Of a stretch of DNA of 64,000 nt, positions 20,744-31,994 are shown one piece after another. Below the pieces are notes generated by a model. It worked only from the letters and a program-made list of their open reading frames with translations, made no database searches and was not told where the DNA came from. A program made the position numbers and the translations under genes. Position 1 is the first letter of the stretch, and each line of letters opens with the position of its first letter. This stretch comes from Rhizophagus clarus (taxonomy: Eukaryota > Glomeromycota > Glomeromycetes > Glomerales > Glomeraceae), in the NCBI GenBank assembly GCA_015698045.1, contig BLAL01000324.1, positions 828,501-892,500 of the forward strand, read 5' to 3'.

Positions 20744-22612
20744 CCGTATTTTTCCAATATTAAGCACCCCATTTTTGCAGGGATTTTGTGCGAAAAGTTT
20801 GGGGGGATGCTTAATTTTGGCAGTTTTAGAAAAATGTCTTTTAAACGTCTTTAAAATCAATTTACAATTCGTTAAAAAATTTTGCAAAAAAAAAGTTCTG
20901 GCGAAAAAATCTGTAAAATGTTTCACAATGATGCAATTCTGCGTAATGATATAATAAGGGGTTTTTTAGCAATTACGCGACTTTTACAACTTCGTGACTT
21001 GACAACTTCACGACCTTTACAACTTTCGCGCGACCTTCATATCTTCCGAAAATTTGAGTTTCACACACTATGCCAAAAGTTATTAAACGCCAACGTGCTT
21101 CGTATTCTATTGAACAGAAAAAGGAAGTTGTTACCTATGCTCGTCAACGTGGAAGAAATGAAGCAGCTAGACATTTTGACCTTGACAAATCTATGGTTGG
21201 ACGCTGGGTTAAGGCAAGTGAAAGTTGGACAAGTGAAATAAAAAATAATACTATGCGGGTGGGTTCTGGCCGAAAAGCTTATTTTCCTGAAGCTGAGGCG
21301 AAATTATACAATTGGGTAATTGTGCAAAGGAAAAAGGCGCTAGCTGTAACTTTTGTGACTGTAAGACTTCAAATGTTTGAAATTTTGAGAGAACCGGATA
21401 TGGTAGCACTATATGGAGAATTAGCAAATAATTTTATGGCAACATTTCGATGGTTAACTGCATTTATGAAACGGCACAATTTGGCTTTGCGTAGACGTAC
21501 AAGAATATCCCAGAAACTTCCAGAACAATTGGAAGAATCATTGGAAAGTTTTTATCAATTTGTTATTCGTCTTAGGATAAAAAATTCTATTGAGATGTGT
21601 AATATCTTTAATATGGATGAAACACCAGTCTGGTTTGACATGGCTGGAAATTTCACCATTAATCAAAAGGGTGAGAAAACAGTTCATATTCGTGGGACAG
21701 GTAACGAAAATAATCGGTTTACTGTTGTCTTAACATGCGCAGCAGGTAAAAATCTCCATTATTTATTTGATTGTTATAAAATGTAATTTTACTTAAATCT
21801 TTTTTATTTACAGATGGAACAAAATTGCCGCCAATTTGCATTTTTAAAGGAAAGCAAATGCCGCGTGGTGAAAAGGCCCCTCCTGGTGTGATCGTATGGT
21901 TTCAAGAAAGCGGATGGATGAATGCTGACTTGATGAAACATTACGTTAGTTACTTAAATCAGATAAGAATGTCAAGTGGCCAATCCAGACTTCCGGCTAT
22001 GATGGTATACGATTCCTTTAGAGGGCATCTAGAGGAATCTGTTAAACAAAAATTTAAGGAAAATCATGTTGAACTTGCAGTAATCCCAGGTGGCTTAACA
22101 AGTATTTGTCAACCACTCGATGTTGCCATTAATAAACCTTTTAAAGATAATCTTCGTAGAGAGTGGTACCATTGGATGAATAATGGTGGTGCTGGGTATA
22201 CTCCTGCTGGAAATCTTCGACGTGCAAAAATAAGTGAGGTATGTGGGTGGGTCAAACGTTCTTGGAATAATGTTTCTGAAGAAATTATCATTCGTGCCTT
22301 TAAGAAGTGTGGTATATCAAATGCCTTAGATGGAACGGAAGATGATGAAATTTACAAAGAAATTGACGAAGTCCTTGATGAAATTCAAAATGAAATGGAC
22401 AATGATGTGGAGGAAGAAATGGAAATTATTGATTTGAATGATAGTTAAATTCTTTTATTTGTAAATATATATAATGTAATTTTGTTTTTTTGATAATATA
22501 ATAAAATTAATAAGTGGTCGGAGAGGTGCTTATTTTCAGTTTATGCTTGATATCGTGCAAAGTAAGGGGGGGTGCTTAATTTTGGTGGGTGCTTAATATT
22601 GGAAAAATACGG
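20744..22612 (+). mobile_element. pogo/Tigger-type DNA transposon, apparently intact
   Basis: The element is 1869 bp, flanked by TA on both sides (20742-20743, 22613-22614). The terminal inverted repeats match perfectly for 26 bp (CCGTATTTTTCCAATATTAA + GCACCC). Subterminal GGGG(A/T)GCTTAATTTTGG words (20801-20820, 22566-22585), plus a GGTGCTTATTTTC variant near 22525, may be transposase-binding sites. It encodes a full-length transposase. Perfect terminal repeats and an open transposase suggest recent activity. Confidence 0.93.
21070..22448 (+). CDS. pogo-type DDD transposase, two exons
   Basis: Exons 21070-21745 and 21814-22448; the 68-bp intron (GTAAAAATC...TTTACAG) is phase 1, giving 436 residues with no stop. 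The protein cuts and pastes the element in the nucleus. An N-terminal helix-turn-helix spans ~10-52 (SIEQKKEVVTYA...NEAARHF...SMVGRWVK) and a CENP-B-type second DNA-binding domain ~75-145 (WLTAFMKRHNLALRRRT). The catalytic core has Asp183 (NMDETPVW), Asp292 (MMVYDSFRGH) and Asp328 (QPLDVAINKPFK), a DD35D triad as in pogo/Tigger relatives. The tail is acidic (EVLDEIQNEMDNDVEEEMEI). Without splicing, exon 1 runs to a stop at 21786, so splicing is needed for the full catalytic domain. Family assignment is firm. Confidence 0.93.
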
Positions 22613-23978
22613 TATTTTGTTTCGCGTGAATATAAACAAAAAAACCCAGAGAAAGAAGTTGTCAAGGTAGAAGGTAAGCAGAATTTTAGTATATAAACTT
22701 ACGTTATCTAATTTTTTGTATTAACTTAATTAAAATTTGTAGGGATTACAAAGAACATGCAAATATCTTTTGTGGAAGAAAATGAGAATGAAGGTAATCG
22801 TAACTTTTCATGATTATTTGTCAACTTCTTGCATGTATCAAATAATAAATAAGGTTTTTTTTATAGTCTTGATTGCAGATTCTGACCTTCCAAGCTTCGT
22901 ACGCGAAAGTCCTGCTCTTACTACTGACATGAAAAATCAAAAACATTTGGACTATATATTGACATGTTTTTGCAGAGCAGGATTCGATCTTAATGTAGTA
23001 ACTCCATGGGTTGATTCTTTTTCTGATGAGGTATTACTTGAAGAGTCAGATGAGACTATGATGTGTAGGTGGATCGAATATTTAAAGAGCGATACAGACG
23101 TAGACATGATGGTAGGAACAGAGGGTAGAGAAACTGACGTATTACAACTCAAGAAATGGGGGTTAACACTTGAAGCTGCAAGATATCTACGTGATCAATT
23201 TACTCTGGAATCATGGTGTGAATATGATTTATATTCACAAATGTTCTGGTGGGTTTTAGAAGGAAGGAATGAAATAGGAGTGATATCAACCACCACTTAC
23301 CCTCTAGATACTCCAAGTGATTATAAAGTTGATGTATGGGTTGATATTGGGCATTATGGAGTTCCAACATATTATGTTTCCAAGGAGGTCATGGAGTCTT
23401 CGAATATTAGTGATAAAATTGTTAATGAATTTTGTGAATTCGTGAATCAGCCAGATAATGACCTTATACTTTTTCACGCAACAAAGTGGGAGTACATGAG
23501 AAATGTGTTAAAGGGAATCGCTATTCCTTATATACCTCGAAGGTCTGATTTTAATCCTCGCCAAGCTTTTTATACAACTTCAGAATTCAACACTGCCATT
23601 CGCCATTGTTATATTCATAATAAGGATTGGAAAGGATGCTCATGCATCATAATTTTTCTACTTCCAAGTGAGAAGGTTAAACAAGAAAATCATTATATTA
23701 ATTTAGAAGGTGATGATTGGAAAGAAGTTGTAGCTAACTGTCGTAATGGAGGATTTTCAGAATCATTAAGAAAAAAGTGGTTTGTTCAAGGATATCAATT
23801 ATCTAATCACACTGAGGTTATTCGTTCTTATAATTACGTTGGAAAGGAACAAGCTAAAAGACTTGCAGATTCACATCACCCACCACGAGATCAGATAGCT
23901 GCAGTTCATGATTGTGGGGGAGAAATTCTTGATTCTGCAATTAAAGGAGTCATTATATTTCCAAAACAGAAGTACTAA

Positions 23979-24489
23979 AAGAATATTAAAATCATATATT
24001 ATTAAGTCTAAGGTTAATTTTAAGCATTACATGCATAATTATTCAATATCTTTAATTTTAAGAAACTGAATTTATTAGATTTTATAATGTAATGGCCAAT
24101 CTAGAGTTACACTATTTTACTTCTATTGCTTCATAAATTCTAATATAAATATTAACGGTGGTAGCATATTTAATATATTTAATATTAATAATAAACTGAT
24201 CTTATATATTTACTTTATAAAATTAATCTTTAATAAACAAATATAGAAAAATATTTTTGCATCACTGTTGCGCAAGTACCGGCACTAAAAGCAAATTTGT
24301 AATTGCTATTCACACAGCAGATCCATACGACAGCAATATACTAGGCTTTTCTCTTTACTATTACCCTCACATACACCAGTACACCAGTTTGTACCAATCA
24401 AATTTCGCAATAAATATTTACATTTTAGCGGGACAATGACTACAATGTATGATTAAAAGACTTTCTAATAATAATTATGAAACTTTAGA
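23979..24489. other. A+T-rich intergenic stretch
   Basis: 3' flank between the plus-strand interrupted gene and the minus-strand pseudogene. No gene was seen; the 60-residue frame at 24257-24439 starts at a TTG and has no recognisable content. Confidence 0.45.
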
Positions 24490-26254
24490 AGGAGAAAAGT
24501 AACGAGAGGATCCTCCCTAAAATAGTTGATACATTTTTTATAGATTCCATCCATATATAATTCCAACTCATGTTCTTTGATTACAAATGAGAATAGGTTA
24601 ACACCATAATTCAAAAGAAATTCTTTATTATCATAATCAATACATCTTTTAAAAATATCAAATATAAAACAAGCAATTTTCTCAGCTTTATCCTTATTTT
24701 GTTCTTTGATTACAAAAGAGTATAATTCAACAATGCATTTTAAAAGAATTTCCTTATTATCGCAGCAGCTACTGTAACAATGTTATTATAAATACTTTCT
24801 AAAAGTTCCACTTCTTCAGGGTATACATCAAAAGATATTCCTTATTGTCATTTATATATGAAACTGATAAAAATTTGGTAAAGGTAAAGTAGATTGTGAA
24901 AATACTACTTCTTTATGATGCCTTAGTATATTAATTCTTTCTTCTTTTATATGATGTAAATTCATGTAATAATAGTAATTTAAAGTAATAAATTTACCAT
25001 TAAAATGATAAATAAAAAGACCGTATTTTGTTAATATAATGGCATCATTATCATTAAATAACCTAATTCCACAAAGATAGACGCTATCATGGTGTTTGGT
25101 GGTGGTTGTGCAAATTAAATTCCATTTATCATCATCATTAGTTTTTTTAAAAAATCGCGGTTTAATTCCATAATTTTTATCTCTATATATAGATTCAGGT
25201 TTATCCTCACTATAAATTCTTTTGAGCCAATTCTAGTTTTTCTTCACTCTTATAATCTGACATACCCTCTTGAAATAATGCACGTATAATATCCATATAT
25301 GGATTAAATTAATTAGTTAAAAGAATATTTAAGCGTTCATTCATCTCATATATTTTCTTGTTAAAATACCAGTCTTCAATCATGTTGTCGAATTTTTTGA
25401 ATGAAAAATCTATCTTTTCTTCAAAATTAAGTTTCCAAACGTATCCATCTAGAATTACAAATGCGTATTTGGTTACAGTACGAAAGGTATCCTGGCAATT
25501 GTCATACGAAAGAATTGGCAAACTTTCAGTTTGATATTTTTTTGGTAAATTATTATTCTCTTTTAAACGATGTAAACATTTTTTCCAACAATATTCCATA
25601 AAATTCTGAATTTCTCTATTAGCAGAAAGTAAATAAGGTATTAAATCAGAAAGACACAAAATCGTTTAGTTGAATATCTAAGTAGAGTAACATTTTTAAT
25701 ATGAATAACAAAGCTTGATAGTTTTATATAACTTTTAATTAAAAATCGTTACCGTTTAAAGAAAAAAAGAAAAAGAAATTTCTAATACAACCGAATAAAT
25801 ATATAATTTTATTATTAAATCTTAAAAAAACGAACTTTTCATTACTGGATATTGTGAAATCTTTTAAAGTTGAATGGTAAAAAAGAAAATACCTTCAAAC
25901 ACCTAAATCTGCATGAATGATACTTACCATAAATACCAACAAGATACGCAAGTTTCTTATCATCGGAAACGCATAATTGTTTATTATTTCACCAAATAAT
26001 TATTTTACTTTGTGAAGAAATTCTGGTTTAAGTTGACCTTCATCAACAACATTCCAACCGACGATTGATTCATCTTCTTTACTATAAGTAACAACGTATT
26101 TTTCATTTGGTGACACTTCTATCCTTGTAATCTGGCTGCCGTTATGTGGTTTTTCATTATGTGGTTTTTCGTTATGTGATTCGTCGATATCATTTTCATC
26201 AACATCGTTTTTTCCATTTTCGATTTCTATCTAAATTTCACTTTTTTCATTCAT
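24490..26254 (-). pseudogene. Decayed gene of a large repeated family, beta-propeller-like
   Basis: The minus strand keeps coherent coding blocks with breaks. From ATG 26254-26252 the frame is stopped at codon 8 (TAG, 26233-26231), then continues with acidic/His-Asn repeats (ESHNEKPHNEKPHN) and QITRIEVSPNEKYVVTYSKEDESIVGWNV, resembling a WD/propeller strand. A second block at about 25960-25915 reads VSDDKKLAYLVGIY before a GTAAGT donor. 25659-25309 is open for 116 codons and ends at a TAA where the same frame then continues (FNPYMDIIRALFQEGMSDYK). Further blocks follow: 25230-24860 (WNLICTTTTKHHDSVYL, LFNDNDAIILTKYGLFIYHF) and 24780-24490. At least four stops or shifts were counted, so it is non-functional. 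Such N-terminal propellers occur in expanded glomeromycotan families, some with ion-channel domains; that link is from memory and tentative. Confidence 0.6.
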
Positions 26255-27980
26255 TTTGATTATTCAGATTAAATCTTAGCAAGCGGGTCCTTCTATTACA
26301 ATTATATATGTCTTTTGATCATCGTGATCACGTTATTTATCATTGCACAAAGAAATAAAATTTTATGCGTGGTATAACAAATATTGTATGGTTATGAACG
26401 ATTAATTAAATGTTAGAATTTATTTTAAATAAATGTTTTTTTTGGTAATGAGTCAAAAAAAAAAATGATTTTAAAGAAAAGTGGCTTTGTGTCGTGATCA
26501 AAAATAAAACGTGTTACAAAAAATTTTTTTTACTAATACTTTTTACCGAATAATCTAAATTTGTAAAAATCAAAATATTTATATTCTCATTGAACTATGA
26601 AAAAGGATAATAATTCTTAAAAATGACGAAAGAATATTCATTAGAACAGGATTAATTTTATTTGTGTATGTACTCGGGATTCCCGAATTTAAGATTAATA
26701 TTAAAATTCTCCAAAAATAATCGTTTTTAAAAGTTGGCGAACTTTTGTTACAATGTGACGGCTTGATCAACACGGATTCTTTACTTTTTTGTCATCATAT
26801 CATTTCTGTCTAGAAAAATTACGTAATTTGTCTTACATGGTCCAATAAATTATATATAGTTTTTCTTTTCTCCTTGAAATCCTGTTTCAAATTTGCTATA
26901 ATGATTTACTTCACTTTTTTTAATTTTTCAGATTCTTATTTTTTTTTTTTTTACAATTAATAACTATCATGTAATTATGCTCAAAAGTAAAAGTGCTTCA
27001 AGTTCTTAATGAGTTTATGTCCGCATTTTAATAATTAAACGGACTGTTATTCTAGGATTGACGAGATTGGGTAATTATTAATTATTGACACATTTACTCA
27101 AACATCGAAGTTGATCGCTTTTTTATGAATAATATCGAAGGATTTTGAACAACCAGAATATACTGTATTAATATATAATTTATTTTTATTTTTAAGATTA
27201 AAGAAAGGAATATAAGTTTGTGATTGAAACGAATAGTTTTTTAGCATGTGATGGAGAAAGAAGTATCCGTAATGAATTATTAGAAGTTTACATTGTCAAA
27301 ATACTGAATTATTTGAAAAGGGGCATTTTCCGATGAATAAATATCTCAATGATTGAATCTTTCTCAAAAAAAAAAAAGGAAAATTTTTTTAGTTTATATA
27401 TAGTATACTGGATTATTACTTCTGACTTGATTTACCAAAATCACTAATCAGTTGAAATCGTAAATCTGTCACGTGATGACGTGATAGCAAGATTAAATTT
27501 GCTCTTTTTTTTCTAGCTACATAAACCTGCTAATCCACATCAAATCGAAAAAAACGATTCTGATTAGTACCCGTAACGAAACAGATATAATTCATAATGA
27601 ATTTTGATTATTTGAAAGGGATGGATTATATTATCTCTTAAAAAAAAGATTTTATGAAGAATTCAATTCTTTGGAATAAAATATTAATGTAAAGTATTAA
27701 ATAATATCTAATTTTTTTTTTCTCTTTTTGAGATTGACTATTTACAAATACTTGTGTTTGCTCATTATTTAGGTCTTAGGTTATAATTAGCATTTATAGT
27801 ATGTATAAAATTATTAACGCTTGGTAACTGAGGTTTGTAGTTACAAAGTTATACCTCTCCAATCTAATGTTTCAAAAAAATTTTTCGGAGTAATTATTAT
27901 AGTAAATTATTTTTATATATAAAGAAGAAAGAATATTAATTTTTATTTTTTTGTTCTTATTTTTTATCTTTTTCTTTTAC
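26255..27980. other. A+T-rich intergenic stretch
   Basis: No gene was seen. It contains CACGTGATGACGTGATAG at about 27470-27487 (overlapping CACGTG and TGACGTGA words). Short ORFs are uninformative. Confidence 0.45.
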
Positions 27981-27982
27981 GC

Positions 27983-28210
27983 GTCATTAGGAAAAGCACA
28001 TTCGCCAAAAAATGTCGTTAGAATAATAGAAAAAAATGGTGAGTGAACGAGTGATAACAAATTAAAAGAAAATATTCTTCTTTTCGATAATTATTGACTA
28101 ATATTACTATATGTTGTTGTCAGCGACGAGCAAAACTATCAACGACTTGGCTCAAAATCAAAAAACGAATTAGATTAAACATATATTGTGGGTCAACAAG
28201 AGGCAAAAGC
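27983..28210 (+). pseudogene. Two isolated exon-like blocks, family unknown
   Basis: A block after an acceptor near 27988 (CATTAG) reads GKAHSPKNVVRIIEKN and ends at a GTGAGT donor near 28038. A second block, about 28121-28206, reads RRAKLSTTWLKIKKRIRLN... and ends at GTAAGA. The donor flank (AAATGGTGAGTG...TTCGATAATTATT) resembles junctions near 50490 and 57510, suggesting a shared source gene. I cannot join them into a full gene. Confidence 0.3.
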
Positions 28211-28485
28211 CGCGTAAGAAAAAATTTATTTATTTATTTTTTTTTTTTTAACAGCTTAGTCTCTTTTTTAAAGTATAGTTAATTGAAAAGGATTGTTTTT
28301 TATAGATATTGTTCTGAGAAAGAAAGTAGTTCAACTCTTAAAAAGAAAAGTAAATATATAAATATCTTGATGAGTTGATTAATGGCGAAGTTTTTATTGA
28401 AATCAGGAGACGATGTTAAAGAATACAAAAAGGAGAGAAGAAGATGAAATCAAAAGACACTATTATTTTATAGGCAGTAATATTT

Positions 28486-28560
28486 TATGCCAGTAGAAGT
28501 TTAGTTGGAGCAGAAAAGAATTACCTAATAACAGATCTAGAATGTTTAGCAATTGTATGT
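28486..28560 (+). pseudogene. Relic of a Ty3/gypsy RNase H domain
   Basis: Twenty-five codons read YASRSLVGAEKNYLITDLEC followed by LAIVC, closely matching the RNase H strand that reads YASRTLNKHERNYSITELEC in the full element at 8000. Frames are closed on both sides. It is an old fragment of a different retrotransposon lineage. Confidence 0.65.
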
Positions 28561-29114
28561 AGGATCTTTAAAGCTGGTTTCTTATAAATTTCAAGAGGTT
28601 CTTTTTCAAATTCTGGTCTGAATCCACTGCATATTTTTAATATTAAGATGACCGATCAACAACTGCTGGATTATTCTTTATTGATACTTGATAGGATAAA
28701 AATTAATAAAGTTAACAAAATTATAATGTTGATAATTTTAAATGTACAAATTAAATCACTTCGTTCAAATAGGTTTCTGATGAAGCTTTAAGTGTAGTGT
28801 TTCAAAAATGTTCACTACTTGAATGGTTAGGGATCATAGTATGACATTCCAGCTATAATTACGCTACAACTTTGAATATCAGAAAATAATATATATGGTT
28901 CTTTATTATTACGATTAGAAGATAAAAGAGAAGACTATTATATGCAAATTATATTGGAATGTAGAAACATTATGTAATTTATGTCAAAAGTGGAAAATGA
29001 TACATAATGAATAAAAAGCAACATATTTTATTGTTCATTAATTATCAAATTCGGGTTTAAATACCATTTCTAAGTTATGATATTTTTGACGCCCATCGAT
29101 CACTTATTAACAAT

Positions 29115-29998
29115 TCACGATGAAAAGGAAAAAACCCGAGATGTTTGATCCTCCATTATGTGATCAGGCTGTAAAGTAGGCAATTTAGGGCTATCATTCT
29201 GATACATGGAAGAATCAATCGGAGGTAACACTGCGATAGGATCAAAAGGTGCGGTGTGTATAGCAATTGTGATGGGAATAGCAGTTGCAGTTGCAGTTGC
29301 AGTTGTTGTTGCTATGGTAGTTACAATAGCAGTTGCAGTTATAGCAGTAGGAGTTGCATTAGGGGTTGCAGCGGTAGTTGCCGTGATGGTCGCGGTGGAA
29401 ATTGCCATAGTAGTTGCAGTAATAGTTGCGGTTGCAGCGGAAGTGGTAGTGGCAGTTGCAGTTGCGGTGGCAGTTGCATCATTATCGTCGTTATTCAAGA
29501 TTGACGAAATTCTGGTATAGTCTTTTGAATCACCATGATTAAGAAGAGGCAAATTATTATTAATCACGGTCTCATTAGAGGAAACCATAGGACCTAGTGC
29601 TCCGTTTTTTCTTTCACTTCCGGATCGTTTACGTTTGAAACTAGAATTTGTAAAAAAATTATTTAGTCATATATACATATACATATGAAATATATATAAA
29701 TTAATATAAAATAAAACTTTTTTTTACCGATCATAGACTTGTTTTGTAGTCCAGTAAATCCCATATTTTTTCAGTTCTTGAACTAAATACTCCAATTTTT
29801 CAAAAGGACATGATTTTTCAAGACCTATTCCCGTTTGTTTGATAATCTCGTCAACTATTTCGCCGATTTTCAACAATTTACTTTCAGTCTAAATATTTTA
29901 AAAAAAAAATAAGTGTGAGCTAAGTTTCGAAATTATAAATTTTTCTTTTCTTTTTTTTTTTTTTTATCGATTTTACCGAAACTCACATTAACAAACAT
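29115..29998 (-). CDS. Myb/SANT-like small protein with Ala/Thr repeat tail (array gene B)
   Basis: Exons on the minus strand: 29998-29987 (12-nt micro-exon, four residues), 29888-29728 and 29640-29115, joined length 699 nt, 232 residues. Donors GTGAGT and GTAAAA; acceptors TTTAG and TTCTAG. Exon 2 encodes a helical domain (LLKIGEIVDEIIK ... FEKLEYLVQELKKYGIYWTTKQVYDRFKRKR) whose end has the form of a Myb/SANT recognition helix (W-T-T-K-Q-V-Y-D-R-F). Exon 3 starts basic (FKRKRSGSERK, likely nuclear signal), then DYTRISSILNNDD, about 70 residues of ATATAT-type repeat, and PFDPIAVLPPIDSSMYQN. The last motif recurs in the gene at 39278 and the RISSIL motif in the gene at 46512. A DNA-binding role is inferred; targets are unknown. 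Confidence 0.65.
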
Positions 29999-31994
29999 TT
30001 TCGTTAATTACGAAAGAGAATTGACGATTGGAATATACACCAGCAAAAAAAACGTATTTTAAGGGGATTATTTAGGATTAGTCAAATTTGGACTTTATAA
30101 TTCAACATTCTTCTTTTGGATACATTTGAATGTCTCTTTGATAAAAAAAAATTGTGATACAAATATGAAAGATCTCTTATCTGACACGCTGTATTGCACA
30201 TCACATCAATTAAACATTAATACATTAATTAAATTTATTTTTTCTTACAAGCTATTTGCAAGTTATTTTACTTTAACAAGCATGACCTTTAACAAACATG
30301 ACTTTTAAATCTCTCAAGAAGGATTTTTATTATATACATAATACATATGACTTTAAACAATATAATTTCTTTCTTTTGTGAAGCTATTGTTTCGATTTAA
30401 AGCAAAAATTCGAAGATTCACGTTTATGTAATGGTGTAACGAAAATAAACGCCTTTCATATTTTGAATGAAAGTGAGGTATTTTTGCTGACTTCGAATTT
30501 AGAAATTTTAGAAAGAGAATATCCGATGATCCATCTGATATTAATCGGATTATCCAAAAAAGGAGTACGGGTATTTTTCTCACAAATTGGGGTTAAATAA
30601 CCCAGGTTAATAATTTAATATTTTATATTAACAGTTAAATTACACCCAGGTTAAATAAATAACCCGGGTTAAATCACCCCCCCTTCCTTCAGTTTAATAA
30701 AAATTTTATTTCCAATTCTTTTACTAGATTATTGCGAGACCTTTAAAAAAAAAATTCTTTTACTAGGTTAAATGACTTATAACATACAGATAACATTATT
30801 GAACCTGATGCATAAATTTCCTGTCTTCAAACTACTGAGCAAAGTTAGTTAAACCATTGGGAAATCTTTCTTATTCGAATCTTTCTTGGTTAATTAAAGG
30901 TTTCACTGTCGACTTGGAAATCAAAACCTCATAATTTGTAATTATTCATTTTTAAATGATCGTACTTTATTTTTGAATTGTCGCCTCTTAATTAATTAAT
31001 TTTATTTTGAGTTTGACATATTAAAATATAATAAATGCAACGTTAATAGTATGCTATCGTATTTATCAAATAAAGTAAATAAATTAATTACCTCTTAACG
31101 ATAAAGTTTTGAGCACGAGAAAAATTCTTTGTTCCCAAAAAAGAAAATAAAGATACACTGTTAATTTTTATATTATAATTGATCTAATAAATGTAGGTTT
31201 ATCCAAGTTAGGGATATGATCCATTTGCTAATATCCATTTACTGAATTTAAGATAAAGCGGATAGGAAGAATCAAAACAAAGGATTAGAATGTAACTTGG
31301 ATCAACGGTTCTTTTTCTGAAAATATTTTCGTTGCTTCAAAAATAATAAAAACAAAAATCATCGTTGAGTTTCGCGTAATTTTAAGAGAGTCGCAGTAGA
31401 CTAAGACTGGTCAAACGGTTTTTTTAATATAAATTTATTAAGAAGCTCATGAATAGTATATACTTACTAGACAGTCGTTCTATTATTACATCAATTAATA
31501 ACTCTCATTTCTTTCTTCTTCCTTTAGAATATCATATTTGATTATATATTTATAAATGGTTAAGATGAAGCGTTAAGTCCAGCACCATAAGAGAACTTTG
31601 CGTAAAAGTCATACTGCCAACAGTCTGCCAATACCATACTGGCTATTAAATCCCTACAAACGCAACCTCTTAACGAGACAACCATTATATTATCGAAACG
31701 AAAATTATAATTATAAATTTATGGTTCATTTATAAACAACATCGTTACAAAAATATTTGTGTACAATTTACAAAAGAATTTATTTTCTCAAAGTCTATTA
31801 CTCAATATGCAACTTTTCCACAATATAGAATTTTTTTTATGGCATATTGTTAAACTTTAAAAACAGGTATTACATGTTCAGTTATACAATAAAGGTATAG
31901 CCTAAAAGAATCAACCTATTAATTTAAATGCATTGTAACATTTTCTTTTTTTTTGGTTTGCAATTCAATGTGTTTTAAATTCTTTTATTTGACC
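29999..31994. other. A+T-rich intergenic stretch with TTAACCCGGGTTAA-like palindromes
   Basis: No gene was seen. 30590-30675 has four copies of an AACCCAGGTTAAAT / AACCCGGGTTAAAT word, each near-palindromic, ending in a C8 run. Short ORFs at 30126-30308 (plus) and 30353-30583 (minus) have no recognisable content. Confidence 0.5.

Larger units (their letters stand above)
20721..23978 (+). pseudogene. Host gene interrupted by a pogo element; ART-fold-like protein
   Basis: The inferred pre-insertion gene has exon 1 at 20721-20743 plus 22615-22673, exon 2 at 22743-22793 and exon 3 at 22879-23978, with introns of 69 and 85 bp (GTAAGC...TTTGTAG; GTAATCG...TTGCAG). The joined length is exactly 411 codons including the stop. 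The transposon sits at a TA inside codon 8. Exon 3 carries LILFHATKWEYM (His codon 23475-23477) followed ~30 residues later by AFYTTSEF (FYTT at 23568-23579). An H near a beta strand plus F-Y-x-T is the pattern of DUF3990/ADP-ribosyltransferase-fold proteins, so I infer that fold; substrate and activity are unknown. With the insert, translation from 20721 ends at 20952-20954. A shortened protein from ATG 22757 remains possible. Confidence 0.7.

Noticed and set aside
20721..20954. Independent 77-residue gene at the left edge of the pogo element
   Set aside because: Only the first 23 nt are host coding sequence; the rest reads through the transposon terminal repeat.
24257..24439. 60-residue ORF
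   Set aside because: Starts at TTG, lacks any motif, and lies in ordinary A+T-rich DNA.
29206..29520. Ala/Val-rich 104-residue plus-strand protein
   Set aside because: It is the complement of the Ala/Thr repeat of the spliced minus-strand gene, which has splice structure and paralogues.
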